Origin: DATDIC01 sp963777625
Lineage (GTDB): Bacteria; Pseudomonadota; Alphaproteobacteria; Acetobacterales; Acetobacteraceae
Assembly (NCBI GenBank): GCA_963777625.1
Contig: CAVZRO010000001.1
Coordinates: 62,001 to 126,000 of the forward strand
Direction: 5' to 3'
DNA: 64,000 nucleotides
This document shows positions 16,132 to 27,400 of the stretch, piece by piece. Numbering within the stretch: the stretch's first letter is position 1; every line of letters begins with the position of its first letter. The notes beneath the pieces were generated by a model, which did no database searches, had not been told where the DNA came from, and saw only the letters and a list, made by a program, of their open reading frames with translations. Position numbers and translations under genes: made by a program.

Positions 16132-18390
16132 ATGTCGCTGTTGCGTGGATTCCGCGTCCTCCAGGCCGGCGAGGCGCTCGCCGCCGCGGTCTGCGGCCGT
16201 TTGCTGGCGGATCTCGGGGCCGAAATCGCCTGCATCGACCCGGACCTGTCCACCCCGCTCAGCCGTTATCTCCACCACGGCAAGAAGCTCATCAGCGATG
16301 CCGCTGCGGCGCGGGACGCGTTCGCAGCCGCCGAGCTGATCGTCTGCGCCGGAGCACCGCGTGAGCTCGCCCGCCGCGGCTGGGACACGCCAACCCTGCG
16401 GCAGCTCAATCCGGGTGCGCCGATCGTCTACATCTCCCCCTTCGGCCAGACCGGACCCCGCGCCGAGGATGCGGCGACCGACCTGACGCTGTTCTTCGCC
16501 AGCGGCATCGCCCGCATGCTCACCGGGCAGGTGGAGGACCTGTCGGAACCGCCGCTCAACCCAGTGGGCGAGCAGTCCGCGTTCATCGGCGGGTTGGCGG
16601 CCGCGTGCGCCGGGATGCATGCGGCGCTGCGGCCCAGCGCGGCGGTGATCGACGTCTCGATCCAGGAGGCGCTCGCCACCCTGGCGATCGGGGAGCTGGC
16701 GCGCGTGGGCCTCGGAGGTAACGCGTTTTCCCGCCGCCGCGTCGCCGACGGCAACGGCGCCACCGTGACCATCCTGCCGGCCAGCGACGGGTTCGTTGCC
16801 ATCTCGCCGCGCGAGGACCGACAGTGGCAGGCCTGGCTCGGCGTGATGGGCTCGCCCGACTGGGGCAGCGATCCGCGCTTTGCCGGCAAACCCGATCGGG
16901 TCGCCAACTGGGATGCGCTGCATGCGCTGATGTCGGCCTGGAGCCGTCAGCACTCCAGGCAATGGATCGCCGACGCCGCCCAGGCCGCCCACGTGCCCAG
17001 TTTTCCGTTGCGCGAGCCCGCAGAGCAGTTTGCCTCCCCGCAGCTCGCGCATCGGGGGTTCTGGCGCTCCATCGGGGCCGACGAGCGCCGTTTCAGGATG
17101 CCCGGACCACCGTTCGGACTCAGCCTGCCCCTGGCGACCAAATCCGGCGATGCCGTCCCCGCGCCTGGACCGCTCCCGCTGTCGGGCGTGCGCGTGCTGG
17201 ACTTCAGTTGGGTCATCGCCGGACCGACAACGACCCGGTATCTGGCCGCGATGGGCGCCGAGGTGATCAAGGTCGAAGCGCCCGGGCGCGGCGATCCCGG
17301 CCGCGCCTCGGAGCTGCACACCGTGCTGGGGCAGGGAAAGCGCGGGATCGTGCTGGACCTCAAACGAAGCGAGGCAGTGGACGTGGCGCAGCGGTTGGCC
17401 GCGCGGTGTGACGTGCTGATCGAGAATTTCGCCACCGGCGTGATGGAGCGGCTAGGATTGGGCGCGGCCGAGTTGCGGGCAATCAATCCGAACCTGATCT
17501 ATGTCTCGGCCTCCGGGCTGGGTCGGACCGGCCCGGAAGCGCAGGCCGTGGCCTATGGCACGCTGCTGCAATGTTATGCCGGATTCGCCGGCCTGAATCG
17601 GCACCCCGGGCGGGCGCCGCGCGTGGGCATGGCGTGGCTGGACCCGATGTGCGGGCTGATGCTGGGCTTCATCGTCGCCGCCGCGCTGTGGCGGCGCGGG
17701 CGCACGGGGGCGGCCGCGCGGGTGGATTTTTCCATGGTCGAAGCGATGCTGTGGACGATGGCGGAGCCGCTGCTGGCCGCCCAAGGCGACGAGCTAGACC
17801 GTCATGCCCGCGAAAGCGCATCCGCGAACAGAAATTCCGAGGATTTGCCTGATTCCCGCATGCGCGGCAATGACGAACCTGGGTCGCCCTCCGGGAGGTC
17901 TGGTATTACCCGCAACGTGCCGCACGGAGCCTATCGTTGCCGCGGAGACGATGCGTGGATCAGCCTGACCGTCGCCGATGATGCCACGTGGCGCCGTTTG
18001 TGCGCGATCATCCCGGCATTGGGCGAACTGGCGGGGTTGGCGCTGCAAGGACGCAAGGAGGCCGAGGCTTCCATCGACGAGACGATCGCCGCATGGGCGA
18101 ACCGGCAGCACGCCAACACCGCGGCGGCGGAGCTGGTCGGGGCAGGAATTCCGGCCGCCTCACTGGCCGGTTCCGCGGAGCTGGCGGCGGACCTGCATCT
18201 GCGTCAGCGCGGCTTCTGGCAGCCGCATGGCTCGGGCGTGCTGCCGGGACTGCCGTGGAAGGCGAACTTCGGACAGCCGGGCGGAGCAGCGCCGGGCTTG
18301 GGAGCGGATACGGATGCAGTGCTGGGCTCGATACTGGGTCTGTCCGCGGAGGAGATCGAGCGGCTGCGGCGGTGCGGGGCGCTTGGGTGA
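16132..18390 (+). CDS. Tandem two-domain CoA-transferase family III (CaiB/BaiF)
   Basis: ATG 16132 is chosen because AAAGGA lies 6 bases upstream; the frame is open farther but that part belongs to the PIN remnant. The 752-residue protein has two class III CoA-transferase domains. The first (residues 1-330) lacks a clear catalytic Asp context. The second starts LSGVRVLDFSWVIAGPTTTR, with GAEVIKVEAPGRGD and the nucleophile region SGLGRTGPEA/AYGTLLQCY. Residues about 557-593 (DRHARESASANRNSE... to SGRSGIT) derive from an inserted palindromic repeat, not from the family. Substrate unknown. It is followed by a convergent hydrolase gene. Confidence 0.88.
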   Translation: MSLLRGFRVLQAGEALAAAVCGRLLADLGAEIACIDPDLSTPLSRYLHHGKKLISDAAAARDAFAAAELIVCAGAPRELARRGWDTPTLRQLNPGAPIVYISPFGQTGPRAEDAATDLTLFFASGIARMLTGQVEDLSEPPLNPVGEQSAFIGGLAAACAGMHAALRPSAAVIDVSIQEALATLAIGELARVGLGGNAFSRRRVADGNGATVTILPASDGFVAISPREDRQWQAWLGVMGSPDWGSDPRFAGKPDRVANWDALHALMSAWSRQHSRQWIADAAQAAHVPSFPLREPAEQFASPQLAHRGFWRSIGADERRFRMPGPPFGLSLPLATKSGDAVPAPGPLPLSGVRVLDFSWVIAGPTTTRYLAAMGAEVIKVEAPGRGDPGRASELHTVLGQGKRGIVLDLKRSEAVDVAQRLAARCDVLIENFATGVMERLGLGAAELRAINPNLIYVSASGLGRTGPEAQAVAYGTLLQCYAGFAGLNRHPGRAPRVGMAWLDPMCGLMLGFIVAAALWRRGRTGAAARVDFSMVEAMLWTMAEPLLAAQGDELDRHARESASANRNSEDLPDSRMRGNDEPGSPSGRSGITRNVPHGAYRCRGDDAWISLTVADDATWRRLCAIIPALGELAGLALQGRKEAEASIDETIAAWANRQHANTAAAELVGAGIPAASLAGSAELAADLHLRQRGFWQPHGSGVLPGLPWKANFGQPGGAAPGLGADTDAVLGSILGLSAEEIERLRRCGALG
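17799..17911 (+). repeat. Dispersed palindromic repeat R1 inserted in frame in a coding region
   Basis: The DNA from CCGTCATGCCCGCGAAAGCG through AAATTCCGAGGATTTGCCTG and the closing CGGCAATGACGAACC to GGTCTGGTATTACC closely matches the non-coding copy at 24805-24920. The frame stays open through it and CoA-transferase similarity resumes directly after (RNVPHGAYRCRGDDAWISL). Confidence 0.8.
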
Positions 18391-18499
18391 TCAGGTAATG
18401 CTTGTATCGGCCCGTATTCCCCACCGCGATATTCGGCCAAACACGTTCGGCCTTGGTGCAGGCGCCGCACCTCGTATGCGCGGACCCGGGCAAAGCAAA

Positions 18500-19345
18500 C
18501 TAGCGCTCAGACATCCAGGCGCGGACGGTGCGCACCCACTGACTTTCAGATCGGCCACCGTCGAGGCTGGGTTGAAAATGGTCATGCCCGGCGAAGATGT
18601 CGTATTCCACGTGCCCGCCATTCTTCTTCAGCGCGTCAACCATCATCGGCGAGGTCCGCAGGACGTAGTCAAGGTCGTTGTCGCCCCAAACTATGTAAAA
18701 GGGTACGCCGTTCCCGGTGACGAAGTTGATCGGACTCGCTTCGGGCGCATCATCCGGATGGCTAAGCAGAAATTTGCCGCGCCCTTCCAACTCCTCGGTT
18801 TCGAACTTGAAAACCGAACTGACAGGGAAGCAGGCTTTGACCACTCCCTCAGGCAATCGGGCAGCAGCCAGTTTATCGCGTCGCAGTGTTGCCAGCGCAC
18901 TGAGATGACCGCCCGCAGAATGCCCACCGATGAAGAGCCGGGTCGGGCTTCCGCCGTGCCGGCCGATATTACGATACACCCACGCCAGTGCGGCAACCGT
19001 ATCATCGAGCGGCGAGGGAAACCGCACATCAGGCAACATGCGATAGCCGACGGACACAAAGATGGCCGGCAGGTCGGTAAAGCAGGGGGCCATGAAGCCC
19101 ATCCATTCCTTGTGGCCGTTTGACCACCCGCCCCCGTGCAAAAACAGCAGCACGGGGAGATCACGCAACCCATCCTGAGCCGGCAAGTAAATGTCTATAC
19201 GCTGCCAGTCATCATCGCCGTAGGACATATCCAGCAGCACTCGGCTGCTCATTGCGACGACGCGTGAGCGAGCGAGGATTTCCGCCGCATACGCTTCAGC
19301 TTCAGCCCCCATTTGTGGCTGGTGCGGTAAGTTTTCAAACGCCAT
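18500..19345 (-). CDS. Alpha/beta hydrolase, arylformamidase-like
   Basis: A 281-residue alpha/beta-hydrolase. The oxyanion-hole motif HGGGW is in VLLFLHGGGWSNGHKEW and the nucleophile elbow GHSAGG in LFIGGHSAGGHLSAL; candidate Asp and His are in VWGDNDLD and FAGHDHFQ. This layout matches the carboxylesterase/kynurenine-formamidase group, so ester or formamide hydrolysis is likely. ATG 19345 (MAFENLP) is preferred over ATG 19369 because AAAGGAGCG stands before it. It is convergent with the CoA-transferase gene. Upstream lies repeat and IS debris. Confidence 0.87.
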   Translation of the reverse strand: MAFENLPHQPQMGAEAEAYAAEILARSRVVAMSSRVLLDMSYGDDDWQRIDIYLPAQDGLRDLPVLLFLHGGGWSNGHKEWMGFMAPCFTDLPAIFVSVGYRMLPDVRFPSPLDDTVAALAWVYRNIGRHGGSPTRLFIGGHSAGGHLSALATLRRDKLAAARLPEGVVKACFPVSSVFKFETEELEGRGKFLLSHPDDAPEASPINFVTGNGVPFYIVWGDNDLDYVLRTSPMMVDALKKNGGHVEYDIFAGHDHFQPSLDGGRSESQWVRTVRAWMSER

Positions 19346-19408
19346 TTGGAGCGCTCCTTTGGCCTGCAACCTCGCTTATGCCAACCCGCAAGGACGAAGA
19401 CTCCCGAT

Positions 19409-19540
19409 CCGTCATGCCCGCAGAGCCGTCGTGCCCGCGAAAGCGCGCGAAAGCGGGCATCCAGGCGAGAGCCCATGAATTTCCGAGCGTTTGGCTGGAT
19501 TCCCGCTTTCGCGGGAATGACGAACGTAGGTCACCCGGCC
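19409..19540 (+). repeat. Dispersed palindromic repeat R1
   Basis: Contains GTCATGCCCGC, CGCGAAAGCGGGCATCCAGG, GAGAGCCCATGAATTTCCGA and TTCCCGCTTTCGCGGGAATG, the full R1 order seen also at 24805, 43947 and 17799. Confidence 0.85.
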
Positions 19541-19560
19541 TACATTTTTCCCCAAAAGCG

Positions 19561-19716
19561 CTCTACCAAACCCGAGCCCGCATCGAACCGGCGATGGGCA
19601 AACTGAAACGCTTCAGGCCTGTCGCACTGCGATGTGAAAAGACGGCCGAGAGCGACGGCGCGCTCGTCGCATTCGCTTGCAGCCTGATCTCCGTGAAATC
19701 CGTTCTCACGGCCTAA
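19561..19716 (+). pseudogene. IS5-family transposase, C-terminal remnant
   Basis: The frame ending with TAA 19714-19716 reads YQTRARIEPAMGKLKRFRPV, ALRCEKTAESDGALVAFACS, LISVKSVLTA. The block RxRIE-xxGxLKxFRxVAxRCEKTA followed by FA...VK...HTA is the signature end of IS5/IS427-group DDE transposases, carrying the last Glu of the triad. Only about 51 residues remain; the upstream part is replaced by an R1 repeat. The stop overlaps the stop of the convergent enoyl-CoA hydratase by four bases. Confidence 0.8.
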
Positions 19717-20630
19717 AACTCTCCGCTGCGGTACGCCTCATCCAGCCGCGCGGCGTCCTCGTCCGACAGGTCCGGCCACGGCGCGCCCCGCCGACGCAAG
19801 GTGCCGGTGAAGTTCGGGCGACGCTTCGCGTTGAATGATCGGCGCCCTTCCTCCCCGTCCATCGTGGTCTGGATCAGCAGCGCGTTCATCAGGTTCTGCA
19901 CATGCCACGCTTGATCCGTCGGCATGTCGCCGAACCGGACCACGAACTCCTTCATCATGCGCACCGCCACGGGCGGCAGCGTGACGATGTGACGGGCCAG
20001 TTTTTCCGCCCGCTGCATCAGCTCGGCGTGCGGCACCACCTCGTTCACAAGGCCGATCCGCAATGCTTCCGCCGCATCGAACGGTTCGTCCGTCAGCAGC
20101 ACCTTCATCGCGTCGACATAGCGAAGCTGCCGGATCAGCAGGCTGGCGCCGGGGCCGTGACCCAACCAGCCCTGGCTGATCAGGGCGAACTTGAACCGAG
20201 CATGCTCCGCGCTGGCAATGCGGATATCGGTGGACGACAGCAGCATGTACAAACCGGCGCCGGCGGCCCAGCCGTTGATCGCGGCGATCACCGGCTTCCA
20301 CACGCGCGGGTAATGGTCCCCCATGCGCCCGTCCACGCCGGTCTTCTGCCCGTGAACCGTGCCCGCCAGCGGCCAGAAGATGCGCTGCGTGCGCAGATAT
20401 TCGCGGTCCTCCTCGGTCAGGTCGGGGCGCGGCGCCAGATTATGTCCACCACAGAAATGACGGTCGCCCGTACCAGTAATGATCGCGCAGCGGATCGCCC
20501 GGTCTTCCCACAGATCGACCCACGCCTCGGCGATCTCGTCCGAGGTCGCCTTGTCCAGGATGTTCGCCTTGTCCGGGTTGTTGAGCGTGATGTACGCAAC
20601 GCCGTCGCGCTTCTGATAGTCGATCGCCAC
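19713..20630 (-). CDS. Enoyl-CoA hydratase/isomerase family protein
   Basis: A 305-residue crotonase. The oxyanion-hole blocks are visible: RHFCGGHNLAP (first NH donor loop) and AAINGWAAGAGLYMLLSSTD (second). The typical helix with the general-acid/base Glu position follows in RFKFALISQGWLGHGPGASLLI; the Glu pair of classical hydratases is not obvious, so isomerase, hydrolase or decarboxylase activity is possible. GTG 20630 is chosen because AGGAGAAGACC precedes it; an ATG 54 bases upstream gives a non-family leader. It stands about 100 bp downstream of the parvulin gene on the same strand. Confidence 0.88.
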   Translation of the reverse strand: MAIDYQKRDGVAYITLNNPDKANILDKATSDEIAEAWVDLWEDRAIRCAIITGTGDRHFCGGHNLAPRPDLTEEDREYLRTQRIFWPLAGTVHGQKTGVDGRMGDHYPRVWKPVIAAINGWAAGAGLYMLLSSTDIRIASAEHARFKFALISQGWLGHGPGASLLIRQLRYVDAMKVLLTDEPFDAAEALRIGLVNEVVPHAELMQRAEKLARHIVTLPPVAVRMMKEFVVRFGDMPTDQAWHVQNLMNALLIQTTMDGEEGRRSFNAKRRPNFTGTLRRRGAPWPDLSDEDAARLDEAYRSGEF

Positions 20631-20726
20631 GCGGTCTTCTCCTGCAATGCCGGACGACGGACGATGCGCCGCCGCGTGCGGCAAAGGAAGGCCAGGCTCC
20701 GCCCAATGGGCAGAGCCCCCAGGCGG

Positions 20727-21644
20727 TTACTTCGCCGGCGCCGGCGGCGGCACCGCGCTGTCGGTCGCGCGGATCGGCGAGCCGTCCATGTTGAAGGTCT
20801 GCACGTCCGCCGCGGCGCGTGCCTTGGCAATCTCCTGCTGCACGCCTTCCTTCAGCATCTCCTGCCGCAGCCCGTCCTCCGCCTGCTCGAAGCTGGGCGG
20901 CGGAGCCTGCCGGCGCTCCACCACTTCGATCACGTGCCAGCCGAACTGCGTGTGCACCGGAGCCTTCGTGAACTGCCCCGGCTGCAACGCGAACGCCGCA
21001 TCGGCGAAGGCCGGCACCATGTCGTTCTTCTTGAAGAATCCCAGGTCGCCGCCATCCGCAGCACCCGGATCCTTGCTGTACTGCTTGGCCAGCGCCGCGA
21101 AATCCGCGCCTTTTTCCAGTTGCGCGATGATCTGCTTCGCCTGGTCCTCGGACTCCACCAGGATGTGCTTGGCGTGCACCTCCTCATCGCCCGGCTTCCC
21201 GGCAATCTCCTTCTCATAGCGCGCGTGCAGCGCCTGGTCGTTCACGCTCGGCATCACGACCTTGGTCAGCAGCGCATTGTCCAGCACCTGGTCGGTCGCC
21301 GTGGCGATCTGTTGCTGCACCTCCGGGGTCTTGTCGATGCCGGCCTTGCGTGCGGCAGCCGCCAGCACACGCTGGCTGATCATGCTGTCCAGCAGCTTGG
21401 GATAGATCGTCTCGAACGGCACCGCGCGCAGATTGGCGGGCAGCGCCGTCGCGGCCGCCTTCACCTCGCTCAGATGGATCGGCACGCCATCCACCTTGGC
21501 CACGACCGGATCGCCAGCCGGGGCCGCCGCGACCGCGGGCGGCGATTGGGACGGAACCGCCTGCGCCATGGCGGCGCCGCATGGCAGCGCGGCGGTCAGC
21601 AGGCAGGCGGCAAAACGGGAGAACGTCCCGCAGCGAACAGACAT
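20727..21644 (-). CDS. Parvulin-type peptidyl-prolyl isomerase, exported (SurA/PrsA-like)
   Basis: A 305-residue protein with a signal peptide (MSVRCGTFSRFAACLLTAAL, cleavage likely after AMAQA). An N-terminal helical chaperone part is followed by the parvulin domain from about residue 165: EVHAKHILVESEDQAKQII, then GGDLGFFKKNDMVPAFADAA and TQFGWHVIEV. It folds outer-membrane and periplasmic proteins. ATG 21644 follows CCAGGAG. It is divergent from secA, its functional neighbour in protein export, across about 176 bp that should contain both promoters. Confidence 0.9.
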   Translation of the reverse strand: MSVRCGTFSRFAACLLTAALPCGAAMAQAVPSQSPPAVAAAPAGDPVVAKVDGVPIHLSEVKAAATALPANLRAVPFETIYPKLLDSMISQRVLAAAARKAGIDKTPEVQQQIATATDQVLDNALLTKVVMPSVNDQALHARYEKEIAGKPGDEEVHAKHILVESEDQAKQIIAQLEKGADFAALAKQYSKDPGAADGGDLGFFKKNDMVPAFADAAFALQPGQFTKAPVHTQFGWHVIEVVERRQAPPPSFEQAEDGLRQEMLKEGVQQEIAKARAAADVQTFNMDGSPIRATDSAVPPPAPAK

Positions 21645-21820
21645 TACAACTCCTGGGTCAGACGGCGGCGGACTATTGGCTGAAGTGCCGCACGCCTGCA
21701 AGCCAACTCCCGGCCATACGCCGGTCAGCCGGGTGCCGGCCAGCCAGTTTCGTTGACCCTGAGGCAGGGGGGTCTTATCTCCACCCTGTCCGTCCCCGGA
21801 CAATCGCCGGAAAGGTCTCG

Positions 21821-24553
<2,733 letters not shown>

Positions 24554-24587
24554 TTACGGCTGTAACGACTGATACCCGCAGACTCTA

Positions 24588-24640
24588 AATCCGTCATCCC
24601 GCATATCCGTCATTCCGCATACCCGTCATTCCCGCGAAAG
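24588..24640 (+). repeat. Short tandem repeat, CCGTCATTCCGCATA-like units
   Basis: Three successive imperfect units of about 16 bp beginning CCGTCAT(C/T)CCGC lie just after secA and run into the left half of an R1 repeat. Confidence 0.7.
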
Positions 24641-24804
24641 AGCCTGTGAGGAAATCGGTTTGCCCCGTTCGGAAACCGTTCCGAGCAGCCGAAAAGATCT
24701 GAAGGCCGCGTACGCTTTGCACGATATTGCCCTGGGTCAGCGCCATCGCGACAGATAAATCCAGCACCGCGACGGCGGCATTGCATTCTAATTCTTTCAC
24801 AAAC
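24641..24804. mobile_element. MITE-like 164-bp insertion splitting an R1 repeat
   Basis: The R1 repeat is interrupted after CCCGCGAAAG and resumes with CGAAAGCGGG, so CGAAAG is duplicated on both sides (24635-24640 and 24805-24810). The insert starts AGCCTGTGAGGAAAT and its other end reads AGTTTGTGAAAGAAT on the opposite strand, an imperfect terminal inverted repeat (10 of 15). No transposase is encoded. Confidence 0.55.
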
Positions 24805-24920
24805 TCGAAAGCGGGAATCCAAACGAGAGCCCACGAAATTCCGAGGATTTGCCTGGATTCCGGCTTTCGCGGGAATGACGAACCCAGATCACCCTCAATG
24901 CGGTCTGGTATAAATACCAG
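24805..24920 (+). repeat. Dispersed palindromic repeat R1 (right part)
   Basis: Order GCGGGAATCCAAACGAGAGC, AATTCCGAGGATTTGCCTGG, TTCGCGGGAATGACGAACCC and GGTCTGGTATAAATACC. It is the closest relative of the copy inside the CoA-transferase gene. The stretch 24921-25063 up to the next gene shows nothing recognisable. Confidence 0.85.
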
Positions 24921-25063
24921 CGGCCCGGCGATCCCCGCAGCGGTCAAGACTTCGGGCCGCTGGCGTGACACCGCCGCTATCGTCGCGACGTTCACCGCGG
25001 AGGCACGCAGCCACGCAAAGTCCTGCGTGATCGCTCCGCGCCCCCGCGATGAACTCCCCTCCG

Positions 25064-25781
25064 TCAGGCCGACTTCGCATCCTCATACTCATCGTGGCGC
25101 CGCACGAAATGCATGGTCGTGTCCTCGTTACGCCCCATGGGCGCGCGGTCGAGGACCATCAGCGTCCCGATCAGTGTCTCCGGCCCGCGCGCATAGCTGG
25201 AATAGGTGTGGAAAACCTCCCCCTTTTCGTTCCTGTAGAAGGCGCTGAGCCCCGGCAGTTCGTCATGCGCGCGCTCGACCGGCGTACGGGTGAAGTTATA
25301 TTCGACCGTCATCGCCCTTGAGGTCCTGCTCGGTGAAGGAGACGCGGAAGTCGAAATTGAAGTCGCTGCCGAACGACGACACCCACGGAAAATGCCAGCC
25401 CATGCGGCGCTTGTAGGACTCGATCTTGTCCAGCGGCGCGCGTGAGACCGCCACCAGCGTCACGTCATGATGGTTCAGATGCGGCAGCGTGCCGTCCAGA
25501 TGATCGGCCAGGAACGAACAGCCGGTGCAGCCGGCCTCCCACTCCGGTCCAAGCATGAAATGATACACGATAAGCTGGCTGCGCCCCTCGAACAGATCAC
25601 CGAGGCTCCGGCGCCCGGCCGGCGTCTCGAACCGATAATCCTGGTCGATGCGTACCCACGGCAGCGCCAGCCGCGCTTCGTTCACCGCATCACGCAGATG
25701 GGTCTCCTCCTTCTCCCGCAGCAGCAGTGCTTTGCGTGCCGCCAGCCATTCTTCGCGTGAAACCACTGCATGATCCTGCAT
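25064..25781 (-). CDS. DUF899 thioredoxin-like protein (apparent 1-base frameshift)
   Basis: ATG 25781 follows CCAGGAG. The first frame (to about 25315) gives VVSREEWLAARKALLLREKE, LIVYHFMLGPEWEAGCTGCS and VSRAPLDKIESYKRRMGW, the typical DUF899 start with its CTGC motif. The rest, VEYNFTRTPVERAHDELPGL to the end, is in another frame; one G too many in the CCC run (plus-strand 25315-25317) explains the break, giving a protein of about 238 residues. DUF899 proteins are thioredoxin-fold proteins of unclear substrate. It is divergent from a MarR regulator across 59 bp and is probably its target. Confidence 0.82.
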
Positions 25782-25805
25782 CGATCTGCTCCTGGAAAGT
25801 CGCTC

Positions 25806-25828
25806 TTGACAGATACGTTGATACCAAC
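25806..25828. promoter_or_regulatory. TTGACA box and GTTGATACCAAC inverted repeat between DUF899 and MarR genes
   Basis: TTGACA (25806-25811) is a -35-like box for the marR side. GTTG-ATAC-CAAC (25817-25828) is a short inverted repeat with the TTG..CAA pattern of MarR operators. The marR GTG start is only 12 bases beyond, so MarR binding here would repress both divergent genes. Confidence 0.5.
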
Positions 25829-25840
25829 TTAACTGCCCTG

Positions 25841-26368
25841 GTGTCAACCACCGTCCCTTTCGCCACCACGATCGAGGTACGTGACACCTGCCTGTGTCTG
25901 CACGCGCAGCGCGCCGCCCGCGCCTTGGGACGCCGGTTCGATGAGGCGTTGCGCCCGGTCGGGCTCACCAACGGCCAGTTCTCGCTGCTGATGTCGCTCA
26001 ACCGTCCGCAGCCGCCGCCGCTCGGGCCGGTGGCGCGGTTGCTGGCAATGGACCGCACCACGCTCACGGCGGCGCTGAAGCCGCTGCAACGGCGCGGCCT
26101 GGTGGTCGTCTCGCCCGACCCGGCCGACCGCCGCAGCCGGCTGCTGGCGCTCACCGACGCCGGCCGCAAGCTGCTGGCCGCCGCACTACCGATCTGGCGG
26201 CACACACACCGCGCAGTGGAGCAGGACCTGCCCGAAGGCAACGGCGACAGTCTGCGCGCTGGACTGAACGCGCTGTCGCAGCCGGGCAACGCGTCGCCCG
26301 ATGCGGGTCCGTGCGCTCCTCCACCGTTGGCGGAACGTGCCGCACCCACGCGGCGATCGAACGAATAG
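25841..26368 (+). CDS. MarR-family transcriptional regulator
   Basis: A 175-residue winged-helix regulator. The DNA-binding core is visible: FSLLMSLNRP, GPVARLLAMDRTTLTAALKP, LQRRGLVVVSPDPADRRSRL (wing with the conserved D-x-R-S/R), LALTDAGRKLLAAALPIW. A Cys pair (CLCLHAQRAAR) near the N-terminus could sense oxidants, as in OhrR-type members, but this is inference. GTG 25841 is the most plausible start although no strong ribosome site precedes it. It probably controls the divergent DUF899 gene and itself through the inverted repeat between them. Confidence 0.88.
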   Translation: MSTTVPFATTIEVRDTCLCLHAQRAARALGRRFDEALRPVGLTNGQFSLLMSLNRPQPPPLGPVARLLAMDRTTLTAALKPLQRRGLVVVSPDPADRRSRLLALTDAGRKLLAAALPIWRHTHRAVEQDLPEGNGDSLRAGLNALSQPGNASPDAGPCAPPPLAERAAPTRRSNE

Positions 26369-26378
26369 AGAACATTAA

Positions 26379-26392
26379 TTACCAATTGGTAA
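26379..26392. promoter_or_regulatory. Perfect palindrome TTACCAATTGGTAA
   Basis: A 14-bp perfect palindrome in the gap between two convergent genes, where no promoter is expected. It looks like a regulator-binding site of GntR/TetR type; possibly a leftover of a lost promoter. Confidence 0.4.
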
Positions 26393-26416
26393 ACGGCGAT
26401 AGCTCTACAAGCAACC

Positions 26417-27400
26417 TCACCCCGAATACAGCCCCGCCGCCCGCGCCCGCACCTTGATCAGCGACACCAGCAGATCGAGCGTCGGCGTCGCCACTCCCAC
26501 CATCCGTGCCATCTCCAACGGAACGGTATAGAGCGCATCGACCTCCATCGGCCGCCCCGCCTCCAAATCCTGCAGGATGCTCGGCCGGTGCCCCAGCTTG
26601 GCATTCGTCGCCACAATCCGCTCCACATCCACCACCGGCGAGCGTCCCATCGCCCGCGCCACCGCCTCGGCCTCGGCCAGCGCGCGCCGCGAGGTCTCCA
26701 CCAGCACCGGTTCTTCCTGCGTCGCCCGTACCGGCGACTGCGTTACCACGCACATCGGCCCGGCGCTGAGATTGAAGATCAGCTTCTGCCAGATCAGATC
26801 ACGAATGTTGTCGCTCACCGCGACCGGCACCCCGGCCGCCTGAAACGCACCCTCCAGCCTCCGCAGCCGCGGTGTCAGGCTGCCGTCCGGCTCGCCGAAC
26901 GTCACCCCCAGCGTCTCGCCGCTGACCATCCGCACCACGCCCGGCGACGGCACGGAACTCGCCGGCCAGGCGATGCCGCCGATGACCCGTTCCGGCCCGA
27001 CCGCGCGCCACAGCGCATCCTCCGGATCGAGCCGCCCCAGCCGCCGCCCCTCCATTGTCCCGCCATGGGCGTGGAAATACCACCACGGGAGGCCATTGGT
27101 CACGAACGCAACCATCGTGTCCGACCCCAGCAGCGGGCCGATGCCGGCCGCCACCGAAGGCAGCGCCGGAGCCTTCACCGTCACCACCACCGCGTCCTGC
27201 GGCCCCAGCTCCGCCGGGCTGTCGCTCGCCGCCACCCGCGCCGTGATGCGGCGCGCCTGCATCTCCAGCGTCAGGCCGTGTGCGCGAATCGCCGCCAGAT
27301 GCGCCCCCCGCGCCACCACCGACACCTCCGCGTCGCTCTCCGCCAGCAGCCCGGCGAGCCAGCCGCCGATCGCCCCGGCGCCGTACACGCAAATCCTCAT
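26417..27400 (-). CDS. Ketopantoate reductase-like (ApbA/PanE) oxidoreductase
   Basis: A 327-residue two-domain dehydrogenase. The Rossmann start is MRICVYGAGAIGGWLAGLLA; further family blocks are AVVVTVKAP, VTNGLPWWYF, the hinge LIWQKLIFNLSAGPMCVVTQ with the catalytic Lys, and the C-terminal RPSILQDLEAGRPMEVDALY with the conserved S-x-x-Q-D and E. It reduces a 2-oxo acid with NADPH; true ketopantoate activity is uncertain since many paralogues exist. ATG 27400 overlaps the stop of the M20 gene (ATGA), so the two act in one operon, likely a catabolic one. Confidence 0.88.
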   Translation of the reverse strand: MRICVYGAGAIGGWLAGLLAESDAEVSVVARGAHLAAIRAHGLTLEMQARRITARVAASDSPAELGPQDAVVVTVKAPALPSVAAGIGPLLGSDTMVAFVTNGLPWWYFHAHGGTMEGRRLGRLDPEDALWRAVGPERVIGGIAWPASSVPSPGVVRMVSGETLGVTFGEPDGSLTPRLRRLEGAFQAAGVPVAVSDNIRDLIWQKLIFNLSAGPMCVVTQSPVRATQEEPVLVETSRRALAEAEAVARAMGRSPVVDVERIVATNAKLGHRPSILQDLEAGRPMEVDALYTVPLEMARMVGVATPTLDLLVSLIKVRARAAGLYSG

